From: Thiobacillaceae bacterium | GTDB lineage: Bacteria > Pseudomonadota > Gammaproteobacteria > Burkholderiales > Thiobacillaceae | Direction: 5' to 3' | DNA: 27,892 nt | Assembly (NCBI GenBank): GCA_012274165.1 | Contig: JAAPAA010000113.1 | Coordinates: forward strand, 1 to 27,892 | In this document: piece after piece, positions 1 to 8,024 of the stretch | How positions within the stretch are numbered: the first letter of the stretch is position 1 | How the letters are laid out: each line of letters begins with the position of its first letter | The notes under the pieces: generated by a model | The model's database searches: none | What the model was told of the DNA's origin: nothing | What the model saw: the letters and a program-made list of their open reading frames with translations, nothing else | Translations under genes and position numbers: made by a program

Positions 1-536
1 CACTGGAGCCCTTCGAGAGTGGCGTGGAATGTTTTGCCATGTTGCCTCCAGGAATAATCAAGATCGAAACGCGTGCCATGGGGCAGCTTGACCGTGGTGA
101 AGCCCTGGCCCCAATCACCGACTTCGAGCGTCTGGGCCGCGGGCAGGATGGACCAGCCAAAATCCACGCCCTGGTTCTGCCATATCTTCAGCCACTCGGT
201 CTTCGTCCGCAGCGGGTGCCGCACGCCATCGGCGGTGATCGCGCGCCAGTCGGCCACGTCGTAACTGATTGGTTCGTCGGCCAGATTGCGAATGACGGAG
301 CCGAACAGGCAGTAGCCCGCCATTTCTTCCACCAGCGCAGGCGGGAAGCCCTTGTTGGAATACACGGCACGCACGTTGTCCGGCATGAGTTGAAGAAGCT
401 GAAGGCTGAACGCCGTGTCCCCGGACTGCCAGTTGGACAAGCCGTTGCTCGGGTTGGTGTTTTGCACGGTGCCCGCCAACGCCGTTACAGCGGCAACCAG
501 AAGGACTGGGAATGAGCAGAGGGCGGATATCTTCAT
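1..536 (-). CDS. Exported protein of unknown function (partial, 3' end outside window)
   Basis: An open frame on the minus strand starts with ATG at 536 and stays open for 178 codons to the left edge, so the C-terminus is missing. Residues 1-21 form a typical Sec signal peptide: Lys at position 2, a hydrophobic core (VLLVAAVTALA) and a small-residue cleavage site before GTVQN. The mature part is rich in Trp and Asp with no transmembrane segment, which suggests a soluble periplasmic or secreted protein. I do not recognise the family. The gene is divergent from the moxR operon, with 181 bases between the two starts. No good Shine-Dalgarno sequence precedes the ATG, so the start rests on the signal peptide. 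The plus-strand open frame covering the same DNA lacks such features and is treated as its shadow. Confidence 0.75.
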   Translation of the reverse strand, partial: MKISALCSFPVLLVAAVTALAGTVQNTNPSNGLSNWQSGDTAFSLQLLQLMPDNVRAVYSNKGFPPALVEEMAGYCLFGSVIRNLADEPISYDVADWRAITADGVRHPLRTKTEWLKIWQNQGVDFGWSILPAAQTLEVGDWGQGFTTVKLPHGTRFDLDYSWRQHGKTFHATLEGLQ

Positions 537-717
537 TTAGCGCATGTTAGCAGTTCGTTTTACCGGAAGCCGCTATGACGAAGTGACTCGGTTGACATTG
601 AAGAGCCGAAAATCGCCCCCCGCTTCCCGCGTGGGCGTCAAACGGCTTCGGGGAACTAATCCCGCTATCGCGATTCAGTATGAGCGCACACGCGAGCACC
701 TGACAGAAAGCCACCCC
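537..717. other. Divergent intergenic region upstream of moxR
   Basis: This 181-base gap separates the leftward exported protein from the rightward moxR operon and must hold the promoters of both if the operon starts here. A perfect TTGACA hexamer sits at 592-597 on the plus strand, but no convincing -10 hexamer lies 16-18 bases after it. No clear sigma-54 element (GG-N10-GC with a TTGC-like -12 box) was found. No promoter is therefore called. Confidence 0.4.
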
Positions 718-1710
718 ATGGACACCGCCATCCCCCTCTCATCCACCCCTACGCAGCTTGCCTTCAATCGCCTGCGCGACTATCTCAACGAACAGATCCT
801 CGGCCAGCACAGCCTGGTGGAACGCCTGCTGGTGGCCCTGCTGGCCGATGGTCACCTGCTGGTCGAAGGACCGCCCGGGCTGGCCAAGACCCGCTCGATC
901 AAGGCGCTTGCCCACGGGCTGGAAGGCGATTTCCAGCGCGTACAGTTCACCCCGGACATGCTGCCGGCCGACCTCACCGGCTCCGAAATCTATCGTCCGG
1001 AAGAAGGCAACTTCCGCTTCCAGCGCGGTCCGCTGTTTCATAACCTGATCCTCGCCGACGAGATCAACCGCGCCCCGGCCAAGGTGCAGTCGGCCTTGCT
1101 CGAAGCCATGGGCGAACACCAGATCAGCGTCGGCGCCGCCACCTATCCGCTGCCGCGCCTGTTCCTGGTGATGGCGACCCAGAACCCGATCGAACACGAA
1201 GGCACTTACCCGCTGCCGGAAGCGCAGCTCGACCGTTTCATGCTGCATGTCGAGGTCGATTACCCGGACCGCGCCACCACCCGCCGGATCATGGAGCTGT
1301 CCCGGCGCGAGGCGCTGGAAGCGAGCGAGCTGCCGCCGCCCGCGCAACGGCTGACCCAGAACGCCGTGTTCGCCGCGCGCCGGGATGTGCTCGAACTCAA
1401 GCTGGCCGACGCGCTGGCCGAATATATCGCCGCCCTGGTCGAAGCCACCCGCGACCCCGGCCAATACAGCGGCCAGCTGGCCGAATGGCTGCGCTGGGGC
1501 GCCAGCCCGCGCGCGGCCATCGCCATTGAACGCGGCGCCCGCGCCCTCGCCTGGCTCGATGGCCGTGACTACGTCAGCCCCGAAGACGTGCAAGCGATTG
1601 CGCCGGACGCCCTGCGCCATCGCCTGCTGCTCAATTACACCGCGCAGGCACGCGGCATCACCGCACAGCAATGCGTCGACGAACTGCTGCGGCAGGTGCC
1701 GGCGCCTTGA
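718..1710 (+). CDS. moxR: MoxR-family AAA+ ATPase
   Basis: A 330-residue AAA+ ATPase of the MoxR family, a cytoplasmic chaperone-like ATPase that usually works with von Willebrand A (VWA) proteins. Walker A is GPPGLAKT at residues 51-58, Walker B is ILADE at 111-115, followed by INRAP, and the sensor-1 region reads ATQNPIEHEGTYPLPEAQLD, all family hallmarks. The start at 718 (MDTAIPLSS) gives the usual MoxR length. An in-frame extension back to 544 has no family-like sequence and would nearly fill the intergenic region. The Shine-Dalgarno sequence is weak. It is the first gene of the run to batD, and the linked DUF58 and VWA genes suggest it remodels or activates the Bat membrane complex. Which substrate it acts on is not known. 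Confidence 0.96.
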   Translation: MDTAIPLSSTPTQLAFNRLRDYLNEQILGQHSLVERLLVALLADGHLLVEGPPGLAKTRSIKALAHGLEGDFQRVQFTPDMLPADLTGSEIYRPEEGNFRFQRGPLFHNLILADEINRAPAKVQSALLEAMGEHQISVGAATYPLPRLFLVMATQNPIEHEGTYPLPEAQLDRFMLHVEVDYPDRATTRRIMELSRREALEASELPPPAQRLTQNAVFAARRDVLELKLADALAEYIAALVEATRDPGQYSGQLAEWLRWGASPRAAIAIERGARALAWLDGRDYVSPEDVQAIAPDALRHRLLLNYTAQARGITAQQCVDELLRQVPAP

Positions 1711-1765
1711 AAGGTGCGGCCGGCCGGCGTTTATTCACGGTGCTCATGCTCACCAGATAGTCCAG

Positions 1766-2659
1766 ATGATACTGCCCGAACTCGATGAACTGCTGGCCCT
1801 GCGCGGCGCAGCGCACGGACTCAGCCTGCATGCGCGGCGGCCGGTCCTGGCACGCCTGCAGGGCGCGCACCGAAGTGCGGCGCGCGGGCGCGGCCTGGAA
1901 TTCGAGGAAGTGCGCCTGTATGCGCCCGGCGACGATGTGCGCAGCATCGACTGGCGCGTCACCGCGCGGCGCGGCCAGCCTCATACCAAGCTGTTCCGCG
2001 AGGAACGCGAACGCCCGGTCTGGCTGCTCGCCGACCTCCACTCCGGCCTCTTTTTCGGGAGCCGGCGCCAGCTCAAGTCGGCGCTGCTGCTGCGGGCCGC
2101 GGCCCTGCTCGGCTGGGTCGCGGCCCTCGGTGGCGACCGGCTGGGTGCAGTGATCACCCAGCCCGAGGGCGAGGTCCGGATTTTGCCGCCGCGCGGGCGC
2201 GAAGCCGGTGTGCTGCCGGTGCTGGAGGCGCTGGTGGAAGCCCAGCCACGCGCGCCAGGCACACCCGACTCTGGCAGCCTGGGACTGGCCCTGACCCGCT
2301 TGCAACCGCTGCTCCAACCCGGCAGTCTGGTGCTGGTGCTGAGCGATTTCAGCGACCTCGACAGCGTGGCGGAAACGGCCTTGGCCGGGGCCAGCCTGCA
2401 CAACGACTGCCGTCTGTTATGGGTCACCGATCCGCTGGAAAGCAGCGGGCTGCCCGACGGCCGCTTTCGTGTCGGCCTGCCCGGACGCCTCTGGTGGCTT
2501 GAAGGCGAACGCAGCCGGCCGGCCTGGCAACAGGCCTGGGCCGCGCGCGAAGCCCGCCTCGGCGCGCTTGCCACGCGCCTCAACCTGCCGCTGACCCGAC
2601 TTGCCACCCGCGACGCGGTGACCGACAGCCTGCCTCTGTTGCTGCGGGAGGCCGGATGA
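1766..2659 (+). CDS. DUF58 domain-containing protein
   Basis: A 297-residue protein with the DUF58 signature at about residues 42-64: GLEFEEVRLYAPGDDVRSID followed by Trp, matching the family pattern G-x-EF-x3-R-x-Y-x2-GDD-x-R-x-IDW. DUF58 proteins are nearly always encoded beside moxR and resemble degenerate VWA folds; their biochemical role is unknown. Here the MIDAS-like segment LLADLHSGL lacks the full DxSxS motif. The ATG at 1766 (MILPELDELLAL) is the first in-frame start after moxR, 55 bases downstream, without a clear Shine-Dalgarno sequence, so the exact start is less sure than the gene. Its TGA overlaps the next gene's ATG (ATGA, 2656-2659). No transmembrane helices are apparent. Confidence 0.93.
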   Translation: MILPELDELLALRGAAHGLSLHARRPVLARLQGAHRSAARGRGLEFEEVRLYAPGDDVRSIDWRVTARRGQPHTKLFREERERPVWLLADLHSGLFFGSRRQLKSALLLRAAALLGWVAALGGDRLGAVITQPEGEVRILPPRGREAGVLPVLEALVEAQPRAPGTPDSGSLGLALTRLQPLLQPGSLVLVLSDFSDLDSVAETALAGASLHNDCRLLWVTDPLESSGLPDGRFRVGLPGRLWWLEGERSRPAWQQAWAAREARLGALATRLNLPLTRLATRDAVTDSLPLLLREAG

Positions 2660-3108
2660 AGCCCGACTGGCTGGCCCTGCTGGCGCCTGCCCACGCGCCT
2701 CCGCCACCCGGCTGGTGGCCGCCGGCCCCGGGTTGGTGGGGTTTGATCGTGCTGCTGGTGGGCGTTGCCACCTTGCTGATCGCGCTGTACCGGCCACCGC
2801 GCCGCCTGCGCCGCACCGCGCTGCGGCAGCTCGCCCAGCTGGAAAACACACCCGACCCCGATGACGCCCGGCTTGCGCGCCGGTTGCAAGATCTGCTGCG
2901 CCGCTATGCGATGGTCCGCTACGGCCGCGAGACCGTCGCCCGGCTCGCGGGCACGGCCTGGATCGACTTCGTGGTCGCGCACGGCGGCACCGACTGGGCC
3001 GGCGACAACGGTGCCAGCCTGTTGCGCGCGGCCTATGGCGGCGTGGCCGCGGACGAACGCGCGCGCTGGTTCGCGGGGGCGCGCGGCTTTCTCAAGGGAC
3101 GCGCATGA
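2656..3108 (+). CDS. DUF4381 family membrane protein of the Bat operon
   Basis: A 150-residue protein with a proline- and tryptophan-rich N-terminus (residues about 15-28, including GWWPPAPGWWG) that runs into one transmembrane helix at about 29-45. A basic segment (RPPRRLRR) and a soluble helical domain follow. This layout and its place between DUF58 and batA are typical of DUF4381, a family of unknown mechanism found in moxR-bat operons. Both ends overlap neighbours by four bases (ATGA at 2656 and 3105), which implies coupled translation. The positive-inside rule suggests that the C-terminal domain is cytoplasmic, where it could meet MoxR or DUF58; that contact is inference. Confidence 0.88.
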   Translation: MKPDWLALLAPAHAPPPPGWWPPAPGWWGLIVLLVGVATLLIALYRPPRRLRRTALRQLAQLENTPDPDDARLARRLQDLLRRYAMVRYGRETVARLAGTAWIDFVVAHGGTDWAGDNGASLLRAAYGGVAADERARWFAGARGFLKGRA

Positions 3109-4079
3109 TTCACTTCGCCTGGCCCTGGATGCTGTTGCTGCTGCCGCTACCCTGGCTGCTGTCGCGCCTGCTGCCGCCCGTGCAGCCGCAAGGCGCGGCC
3201 TTGTTTCTGCCATTCGCCGCGAGCGTGGCGGGCGACACGCGTCCCGCCATCCGCACCCTGCCGCGCGCCCGCAGCGTCCTGTTCGTACTGGTTTGGCTGC
3301 TGCTGCTGGCCGCCGCCACCCGGCCGCAATGGCTGGGCGACCCGCAACCGGTGCCCAGCACCGGACGGCGCCTGCTGCTGGCGGTCGATGTTTCCGGCTC
3401 CATGGCCAGCGAGGACATGGCCGGCGGCATGTCCCGCCTGCAGGTGGTGCAGCAGGTGGCCGGGGATTTCATCCGGCGCCGCCACGGCGACCGGGTCGGC
3501 CTGATCCTGTTCGGCACCCGGCCCTACCTGCAGGCACCCCTCACCGCCGACCTCGACACGGTCGGGCAATTTCTCGACCAGGCCATGGTCGGCGTGGCCG
3601 GTAGCCAAACCGCCATTGGCGATGCCATCGGCCTGGCGATCAAGCGTCTGCGCGATGAGGACAGTCAATCCGGCAAGCAGGGCAGCGGCGAGACGGTGCT
3701 GATCCTGCTCACCGACGGCAGCAACACCACCGGCGCGATGCCGCCGGAACAGGCGGCCAAACTTGCGGCAGCCGCCGGCTTGCGCATCTACACCATCGGC
3801 GTCGGATCCAGTGGCGACGATATGTTCGGCATGGCCGGCGGCGGCGATCTCGACGAAGACACGCTGAAAGGGATCGCCCAGGCCACCGGCGGCGAATATT
3901 TCCGCGCCACCGACGCCAGCGGCCTGCAGCAGGTCTATGCGCGCATCGACAAAATGGAGCCCAGCGCCGGGCGCGAGCAGTGGTATCGCCCGAGCGACGA
4001 ATGGTTTTTCTGGCCGCTGGGGCTGGCGCTGCTGTTGAGCCTGCCTGCGGTGACATGGCGAGCGTCGGTATGGAAATAA
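3105..4079 (+). CDS. batA: BatA-like von Willebrand factor A membrane protein
   Basis: A 324-residue VWA protein anchored in the cytoplasmic membrane. An N-terminal hydrophobic helix (about residues 5-22) and a second one at about 58-70 precede the VWA domain; a third helix closes the protein near residues 304-318. The MIDAS metal site is intact: D95-x-S97-x-S99 in DVSGSM, a Thr near 169 in SQTAIGD, and D204 in LLTDGSN. BatA, BatB and the TPR protein BatC form the Bat group, named for Bacteroides aerotolerance and linked to envelope or oxidative stress tolerance in several bacteria. The exact function is unsettled. It overlaps DUF4381 by 4 bases and batB by 10. Confidence 0.95.
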   Translation: MIHFAWPWMLLLLPLPWLLSRLLPPVQPQGAALFLPFAASVAGDTRPAIRTLPRARSVLFVLVWLLLLAAATRPQWLGDPQPVPSTGRRLLLAVDVSGSMASEDMAGGMSRLQVVQQVAGDFIRRRHGDRVGLILFGTRPYLQAPLTADLDTVGQFLDQAMVGVAGSQTAIGDAIGLAIKRLRDEDSQSGKQGSGETVLILLTDGSNTTGAMPPEQAAKLAAAAGLRIYTIGVGSSGDDMFGMAGGGDLDEDTLKGIAQATGGEYFRATDASGLQQVYARIDKMEPSAGREQWYRPSDEWFFWPLGLALLLSLPAVTWRASVWK

Positions 4080-5068
4080 TCCGGCATCTGCATTTTCTGC
4101 GCCCCGCCTGGCTGCTTGTTCTGCCGGTAATGTGGGGATGGGCCCTCTGGCTGGCACGGCGGCATGGCCGCGACGGCAACTGGGGCAGCCTGATCGACCC
4201 CGAACTGCTGGCGGGGCTGCGCCTGTCGGCGGACGGCGGCAAGCCGGGGCGCTCACCCTGGCCCTGGCTGACGCTGGCCTGGAGCCTGGCCGTGCTGGCG
4301 CTGGCCGGCCCGGCGTGGCAGCGCGACACCACAGCCGCCTGGCGGGCACCTGCCGCCTGGGTGCTGCTGCTCGACCTGTCGCCGTCAATGGCGGCAACCG
4401 ATCTGGCGCCGGACCGCGCCAGCCGCGCCCGCTTCGCCATCGACGACCTGCTTGCCGCCGCCCGCGACGCCCGCGTGGCTCTGGTGGCCTTCGGCGCTGA
4501 GGCCTTCACCGTGACGCCGCTGACCGAAGACGTCGCGACAGTACGCGCCATGCTCCCGCCGCTTACCCCCGACATCATGCCCAGCCCCGGCGACAATCTC
4601 GCCCCGGCGCTGGAGCAGGCCGCGAACCTGCTCAAGCAGACCGGGCAAACAACCGGCCAGGTGGTGGTGTTGAGTGACGGCTTTGCCGATCCTGCTGCCG
4701 CTTTCGCCGCGGCCCAGCGCCTGCACCGCCAGGGCGTGACGCTGAATGTGGTGGGGATCGGCAGTACCGCCGGCGCGCCACTGGTCAACCTGCAAGGCGG
4801 CTTTGCCCTTGATGCCCAGGGCCGGCCGCGACTGGCCCGAATGGACACCGATCGGCTACGGCAACTGGCCACCAGCGGCGGCGGACGCTATGTCGATCTC
4901 GCCGCGCTGCCCGGCCTGATCGGCGACTTGCGGGCCGCTTCCCAACGCTCGCGCGGCGTCCAGGACGTGGCCGGCGTCGAGGTTACACATTGGCGCGATG
5001 CCGGCGTCTGGCTGCTGCCGGGACTGTTGCTGCTGGCGGCCCTGCTGGGTCGACGAGGATGGTTGTGA
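4070..5068 (+). CDS. batB: BatB-like von Willebrand factor A membrane protein
   Basis: A 332-residue paralogue of BatA. The N-terminus (FLRPAWLLVLPV) is the usual BatB opening with a membrane helix; a second helix lies at about residues 65-80, and a C-terminal helix (LLPGLLLLAALLG) ends the protein. The VWA domain begins near residue 98, and its MIDAS motif D102-L-S104-P-S106 is complete; VVLSDG supplies the later Asp. The start at 4070 was preferred over an in-frame ATG at 4055 because it gives the standard BatB N-terminus and a shorter (10-base) overlap with batA. The stop codon shares a base with the batC start (TGATG at 5066-5070). The protein likely pairs with BatA and the TPR protein; this is based on family knowledge, not on the sequence. 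Confidence 0.94.
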   Translation: MEIIRHLHFLRPAWLLVLPVMWGWALWLARRHGRDGNWGSLIDPELLAGLRLSADGGKPGRSPWPWLTLAWSLAVLALAGPAWQRDTTAAWRAPAAWVLLLDLSPSMAATDLAPDRASRARFAIDDLLAAARDARVALVAFGAEAFTVTPLTEDVATVRAMLPPLTPDIMPSPGDNLAPALEQAANLLKQTGQTTGQVVVLSDGFADPAAAFAAAQRLHRQGVTLNVVGIGSTAGAPLVNLQGGFALDAQGRPRLARMDTDRLRQLATSGGGRYVDLAALPGLIGDLRAASQRSRGVQDVAGVEVTHWRDAGVWLLPGLLLLAALLGRRGWL

Positions 5069-5973
5069 TGACAGGGGCGCGTTACATCTGCCTGCTGGGC
5101 CTGCTGCTGGCGGCTGGCAATGCCCAGGCGAGCACATTCTGGTCCAGCCTGTGGCGCACGCCCGATCAGCGCGGCGAACAACTCCTCCGCCAAGGCGACG
5201 CGGCTGCCGCCGCGCGAACCTTCAGCAGCCCGGCGCACAAAGCCTATGCCGAACTCCTTGCCGGCGACTACCCGGCGGCGGCGCGCGAACTCGCCGCAAT
5301 CGACACCAGCGACGCCGATTACAACCGCGGCAACGCCCTGGCCCACAGCGGCGATCTCAAGGCTGCACTGAAAGCCTACGATGCCGCCCTCGCGCGCGAC
5401 CCCAACAACCATGACGCGCGACACAACCGCGAACTGGTCGCCCAGGCGCTTAAGCAAACGCCTCCACCGCCGCCTGCCGGCCAGCAGGGACAGACCGGCA
5501 AGCCCAACCCGAACGCAGGATCGGATCCGTCCCCGAACAAAGGCCCGGACCAGAAGTCTGCGGCATCAAACCCGCAATCGGGTAACAAGCAAAAGGCTCA
5601 GTCCAGCCCGCCACAACACCAAGGCAAGCCCGACAGCAAGTCTGCCGAATCGGCCCGGAGCAGTCCTCAAGCTGCGCCCAAGCGCGCAGGCAACAGCACG
5701 CCGCAAGCCAACCCTGCCGGCCAGAATGACGCCGCCCAGGCGCGGCGTGACGCCAAGGCCGGACTCGGCCGGCAAGCGGACAAACTGGCGGCCAGCGGCG
5801 CCGACCCGCGTGCGGGCAAAACCGGTCGCCCGGCCCCGCTCGACGCGCAGCGCAGCGAACAGCAACTCGTCCAGGATCAATGGCTGAGGCAAATTCCGGA
5901 CGATCCCGGCGGCCTGTTGCGGCGCAAATTCATGATCGAACATCTGATGCGACAGCAAGGTAATCAGCCATGA
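5068..5973 (+). CDS. batC: BatC-like tetratricopeptide repeat protein
   Basis: A 301-residue exported protein. Residues 1-21 look like a Sec signal peptide (hydrophobic LLGLLLAAGNAQA, cleavage before STFW). TPR-like helices follow at about 33-66 and 83-116; the second holds the clear repeat DYNRGNALAHSGDLKAALKA. From about residue 131 to 270 the chain is low-complexity, rich in Pro, Gln, Ser, Lys and Asn, and probably a disordered linker. A conserved-looking charged tail ends the protein. ATG 5068 was chosen because GAGG lies 9 bases upstream (5055-5058) and the alternative ATG at 5059 is worse placed. The VWA and TPR parts are fused in some Bat systems but separate here. Its stop overlaps the batD start (ATGA, 5970-5973). 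Confidence 0.9.
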   Translation: MTGARYICLLGLLLAAGNAQASTFWSSLWRTPDQRGEQLLRQGDAAAAARTFSSPAHKAYAELLAGDYPAAARELAAIDTSDADYNRGNALAHSGDLKAALKAYDAALARDPNNHDARHNRELVAQALKQTPPPPPAGQQGQTGKPNPNAGSDPSPNKGPDQKSAASNPQSGNKQKAQSSPPQHQGKPDSKSAESARSSPQAAPKRAGNSTPQANPAGQNDAAQARRDAKAGLGRQADKLAASGADPRAGKTGRPAPLDAQRSEQQLVQDQWLRQIPDDPGGLLRRKFMIEHLMRQQGNQP

Positions 5974-7742
5974 AACGTCCCCTTCGAATTACCCTCCTGT
6001 TGTTGACCGCGCTATCGAGTCTGCCTGCGGCAGCGGCGCTGCAGGCCTCGCTGGATCAGGACCAGGTCGCGCCGGGCGAATCGGTTCAGCTGACCCTGCA
6101 ACGCGACGGCCATGGCGACAGCCAGCCCGATCTGTCTCCGCTGAAACAGGACTTCGCCATCCTCAGCCGCGCCAGTGGCAGCAGCATCCAGATCATCAAT
6201 GGTCACCTGGCTACCCAGATGCAGATGCGCCTGATCCTGGCACCTAAGCATGCAGGCCGGATTGAGATTCCGCCGCTGAACTGGGACGGTGAACGTTCGC
6301 CTCCACTGGTCCTGAACGTCGCCGCAAATCCCGGCACGGCCGGAAGCACCGGCAACGCCGCCGGCGTGGCCCATGCTCCGGCCGCCCATGTCTTTTTTAC
6401 CAACACGCTCGAGCAGAAGCAGCCCTACGTGCAGGCTGCGACCACCCTGAAGCTGCAGATCCATGCCGACCAGCCGCTGCATCAGGCCAGCCTCAGCTTT
6501 GCCTCCAGCAATGACGTCGTGGTCCAGCAGATCGGCAAGGACCGGCAAAGCAGCGAAATGCGCGATGGCCGCAATTACCAGGTGATCGAACGCGACTACT
6601 TGCTGTTCCCGCAACGCAGCGGCCGCATCAGCCTTGACGGGCCGGTGCTGGATGCGCTGGTGGCCGACACGCGCTCCGCTGCCCCCGACCCGTTCTTCGG
6701 CCAGGGTTTCGGCAACCCCTTTGCCGGCACGATGAATACGCCCCGCCCGCTGCACCTGCAGGGCGATGCCATCGTCCTCGAGGTGCGGCCGCGCCCGGCG
6801 GGGGTGGCGGGGCAGGACTGGTTGCCGGCGCAACAGGTGAGCCTGGAGGAAAGCGGGCGCCCGGCCAGCGGCCCCGTCAACGTCGGTGAGCCGTTCACGC
6901 GTCACCTGCGCGTATCGGCCCTCGGCCTGAGCGCAGCCCAGTTGCCCAATCTCGCAGAACGGATGCCGCTGCCCGATGGACTCAAGGCCTACCCGGACCA
7001 GCCCACACTGAATAACGCGGAACAAGACGGCAGCGTCAGCGGCAGCCGCGAGCAGGACATCGCGCTCATCGCCAGCCGTCCCGGCCGTTATCAATTGCCG
7101 GCCATGCGCCTGGCCTGGTGGGATACCGTACACAACAGCCCGCGCGAAGCGGTGCTGCCGGCACGCATGCTGGAGGTGCTACCCGTGGCAGGTGGCAGCA
7201 GCAGCGCGCCGCCAGCCGCGGCATTCCCCCTTGCACCGGCTGCCGCAGCCCCTGCTGCACCCATCGGCATTGCGCCCATCGCCACGTCAGGCAGGATCGC
7301 ATCGGTCTGGCCATGGGTCAGTTTGGTGCTGGGCCTGCTTTGGCTGACCACGCTGATCGCCTGGTGGCGCGATCGCCGGCCGGCGTCGCCCGTCCAGTCC
7401 GGACCGCTCGCCGCCGTGCCCGGCACAAATTCGATCCGGGTCGGCACCGCCCGCAAGGCCTTCCGCCAGGCTTGCCACGACAACGACGCAGCGGCCGCAC
7501 GCCGCCATCTGCTCGACTGGGCAAGTATCGTCTGGCCGCATGACCCGCCGGCCGGTCTCAATGCGCTGGCCCGACGCCTGACGGATCACGCCGTGTCCAG
7601 CCTGCTGCGGGAACTCGACCGCGCCTGTTATGCCGGTGGCGACTGGCGCGGCGAAGCGTTGGCACAAGCCCTGACGATTCTGCGGGACGCATCAGACCCA
7701 ACTATTGGTAAACCAACCGAACTGCCCGCCCTGTATCCCTGA
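5970..7742 (+). CDS. batD: BatD-like oxygen-tolerance membrane protein
   Basis: A 590-residue protein with a signal peptide at residues 1-23 (LLLLTALSSLPAAAA). A large periplasmic beta-rich region of about 400 residues follows, opening with a segment of the BatD type, LQASLDQDQVAPGESVQLTL. A proline- and alanine-rich stretch (about 410-435) leads to one transmembrane helix at about 444-466 and a cytoplasmic helical tail. This is the standard BatD architecture. It is the last intact gene of the operon; no terminator follows its TGA directly, and the next 280 bases carry gene remnants. BatD is thought to present a periplasmic domain to the BatA/BatB complex; direct evidence is limited. Confidence 0.93.
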   Translation: MKRPLRITLLLLTALSSLPAAAALQASLDQDQVAPGESVQLTLQRDGHGDSQPDLSPLKQDFAILSRASGSSIQIINGHLATQMQMRLILAPKHAGRIEIPPLNWDGERSPPLVLNVAANPGTAGSTGNAAGVAHAPAAHVFFTNTLEQKQPYVQAATTLKLQIHADQPLHQASLSFASSNDVVVQQIGKDRQSSEMRDGRNYQVIERDYLLFPQRSGRISLDGPVLDALVADTRSAAPDPFFGQGFGNPFAGTMNTPRPLHLQGDAIVLEVRPRPAGVAGQDWLPAQQVSLEESGRPASGPVNVGEPFTRHLRVSALGLSAAQLPNLAERMPLPDGLKAYPDQPTLNNAEQDGSVSGSREQDIALIASRPGRYQLPAMRLAWWDTVHNSPREAVLPARMLEVLPVAGGSSSAPPAAAFPLAPAAAAPAAPIGIAPIATSGRIASVWPWVSLVLGLLWLTTLIAWWRDRRPASPVQSGPLAAVPGTNSIRVGTARKAFRQACHDNDAAAARRHLLDWASIVWPHDPPAGLNALARRLTDHAVSSLLRELDRACYAGGDWRGEALAQALTILRDASDPTIGKPTELPALYP

Positions 7743-7743
7743 C

Positions 7744-7836
7744 GTGCCCAACGCCAGCCGGGCGCAGCAGGCGCAACAGGCGTTGCTGGAATGGGTGTGG
7801 AACGACCTGCCCGCGACTTCTACCGTGGCGCCATGA
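7744..7836 (+). CDS. Short 30-codon frame after batD (possible C-terminal gene remnant)
   Basis: Beginning one base after the batD stop, GTG at 7744 opens a 30-codon frame that ends in TGA at 7834-7836, overlapping the ATG (7833) of the next remnant as ATGA. The product contains RAQQAQQALLEWVWNDLPAT, which looks like coding sequence (amphipathic, Ala/Gln-rich, then Trp pair) and could be the tail of a larger lost gene. No Shine-Dalgarno sequence is visible apart from possible coupling to batD. I do not recognise the family. It may equally be chance, but the precise ATGA junction with another coding-like segment argues for an old operon structure. Confidence 0.35.
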   Translation: MPNASRAQQAQQALLEWVWNDLPATSTVAP

Positions 7837-8024
7837 GTTTGTCCCCGCAACCCGACTGGGTGAACTGGCTGGCACAAGATGCCGATGGCGCGCTATGGGC
7901 TATGAAGCCGAACCCAACAAACAGGATCACGGCGGTATGAAAACGAGGTCGGGCGCATCGTGCGGCTGGGCCAGGAAGCACCGACCGCCGACTGGGAGTC
8001 AACCGCATCCGGTGGATACGCTAA
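7833..8024 (+). pseudogene. Frameshifted small hypothetical gene
   Basis: Reading from ATG 7833 gives MSLSPQPDWVNWLAQDADGA then LW; the frame then shifts near 7899. The next frame gives YEAEPNKQDHGG from 7901, and after a second shift near 7935 the third frame gives YENEVGRIVRLGQEAPTADW up to 7995. A further one-base shift near 7996 would reach TAA at 8022-8024 through VNRIRWIR. Each piece is coding-like in only one frame and the pieces join smoothly, as expected of a gene of about 60 codons with three single-base deletions. The opening resembles small hypothetical proteins I cannot name. Sequencing error is an alternative, but three indels in 100 bases makes real decay more likely. Confidence 0.55.

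Noticed and set aside
24..515. Plus-strand open frame of 163 codons at the left edge
   Set aside because: It lies opposite the minus-strand exported protein, has no ribosome binding site or recognisable domain, and the minus frame has a clear signal peptide.
592..597. Perfect TTGACA hexamer upstream of moxR
   Set aside because: No acceptable -10 hexamer lies 16-18 bases downstream, so it was not called a promoter.
4132..4500. Alternative plus-strand frame inside batB
   Set aside because: It is out of frame with the clear VWA protein and is Arg/Gly/Pro-rich shadow sequence.
739..4872. Long minus-strand open frames (up to about 416 codons) opposite moxR, DUF58, batA and batB
   Set aside because: These are antisense shadows of high-GC codon use; they show Arg/Pro/Ala-rich composition, no domains and no ribosome binding sites.
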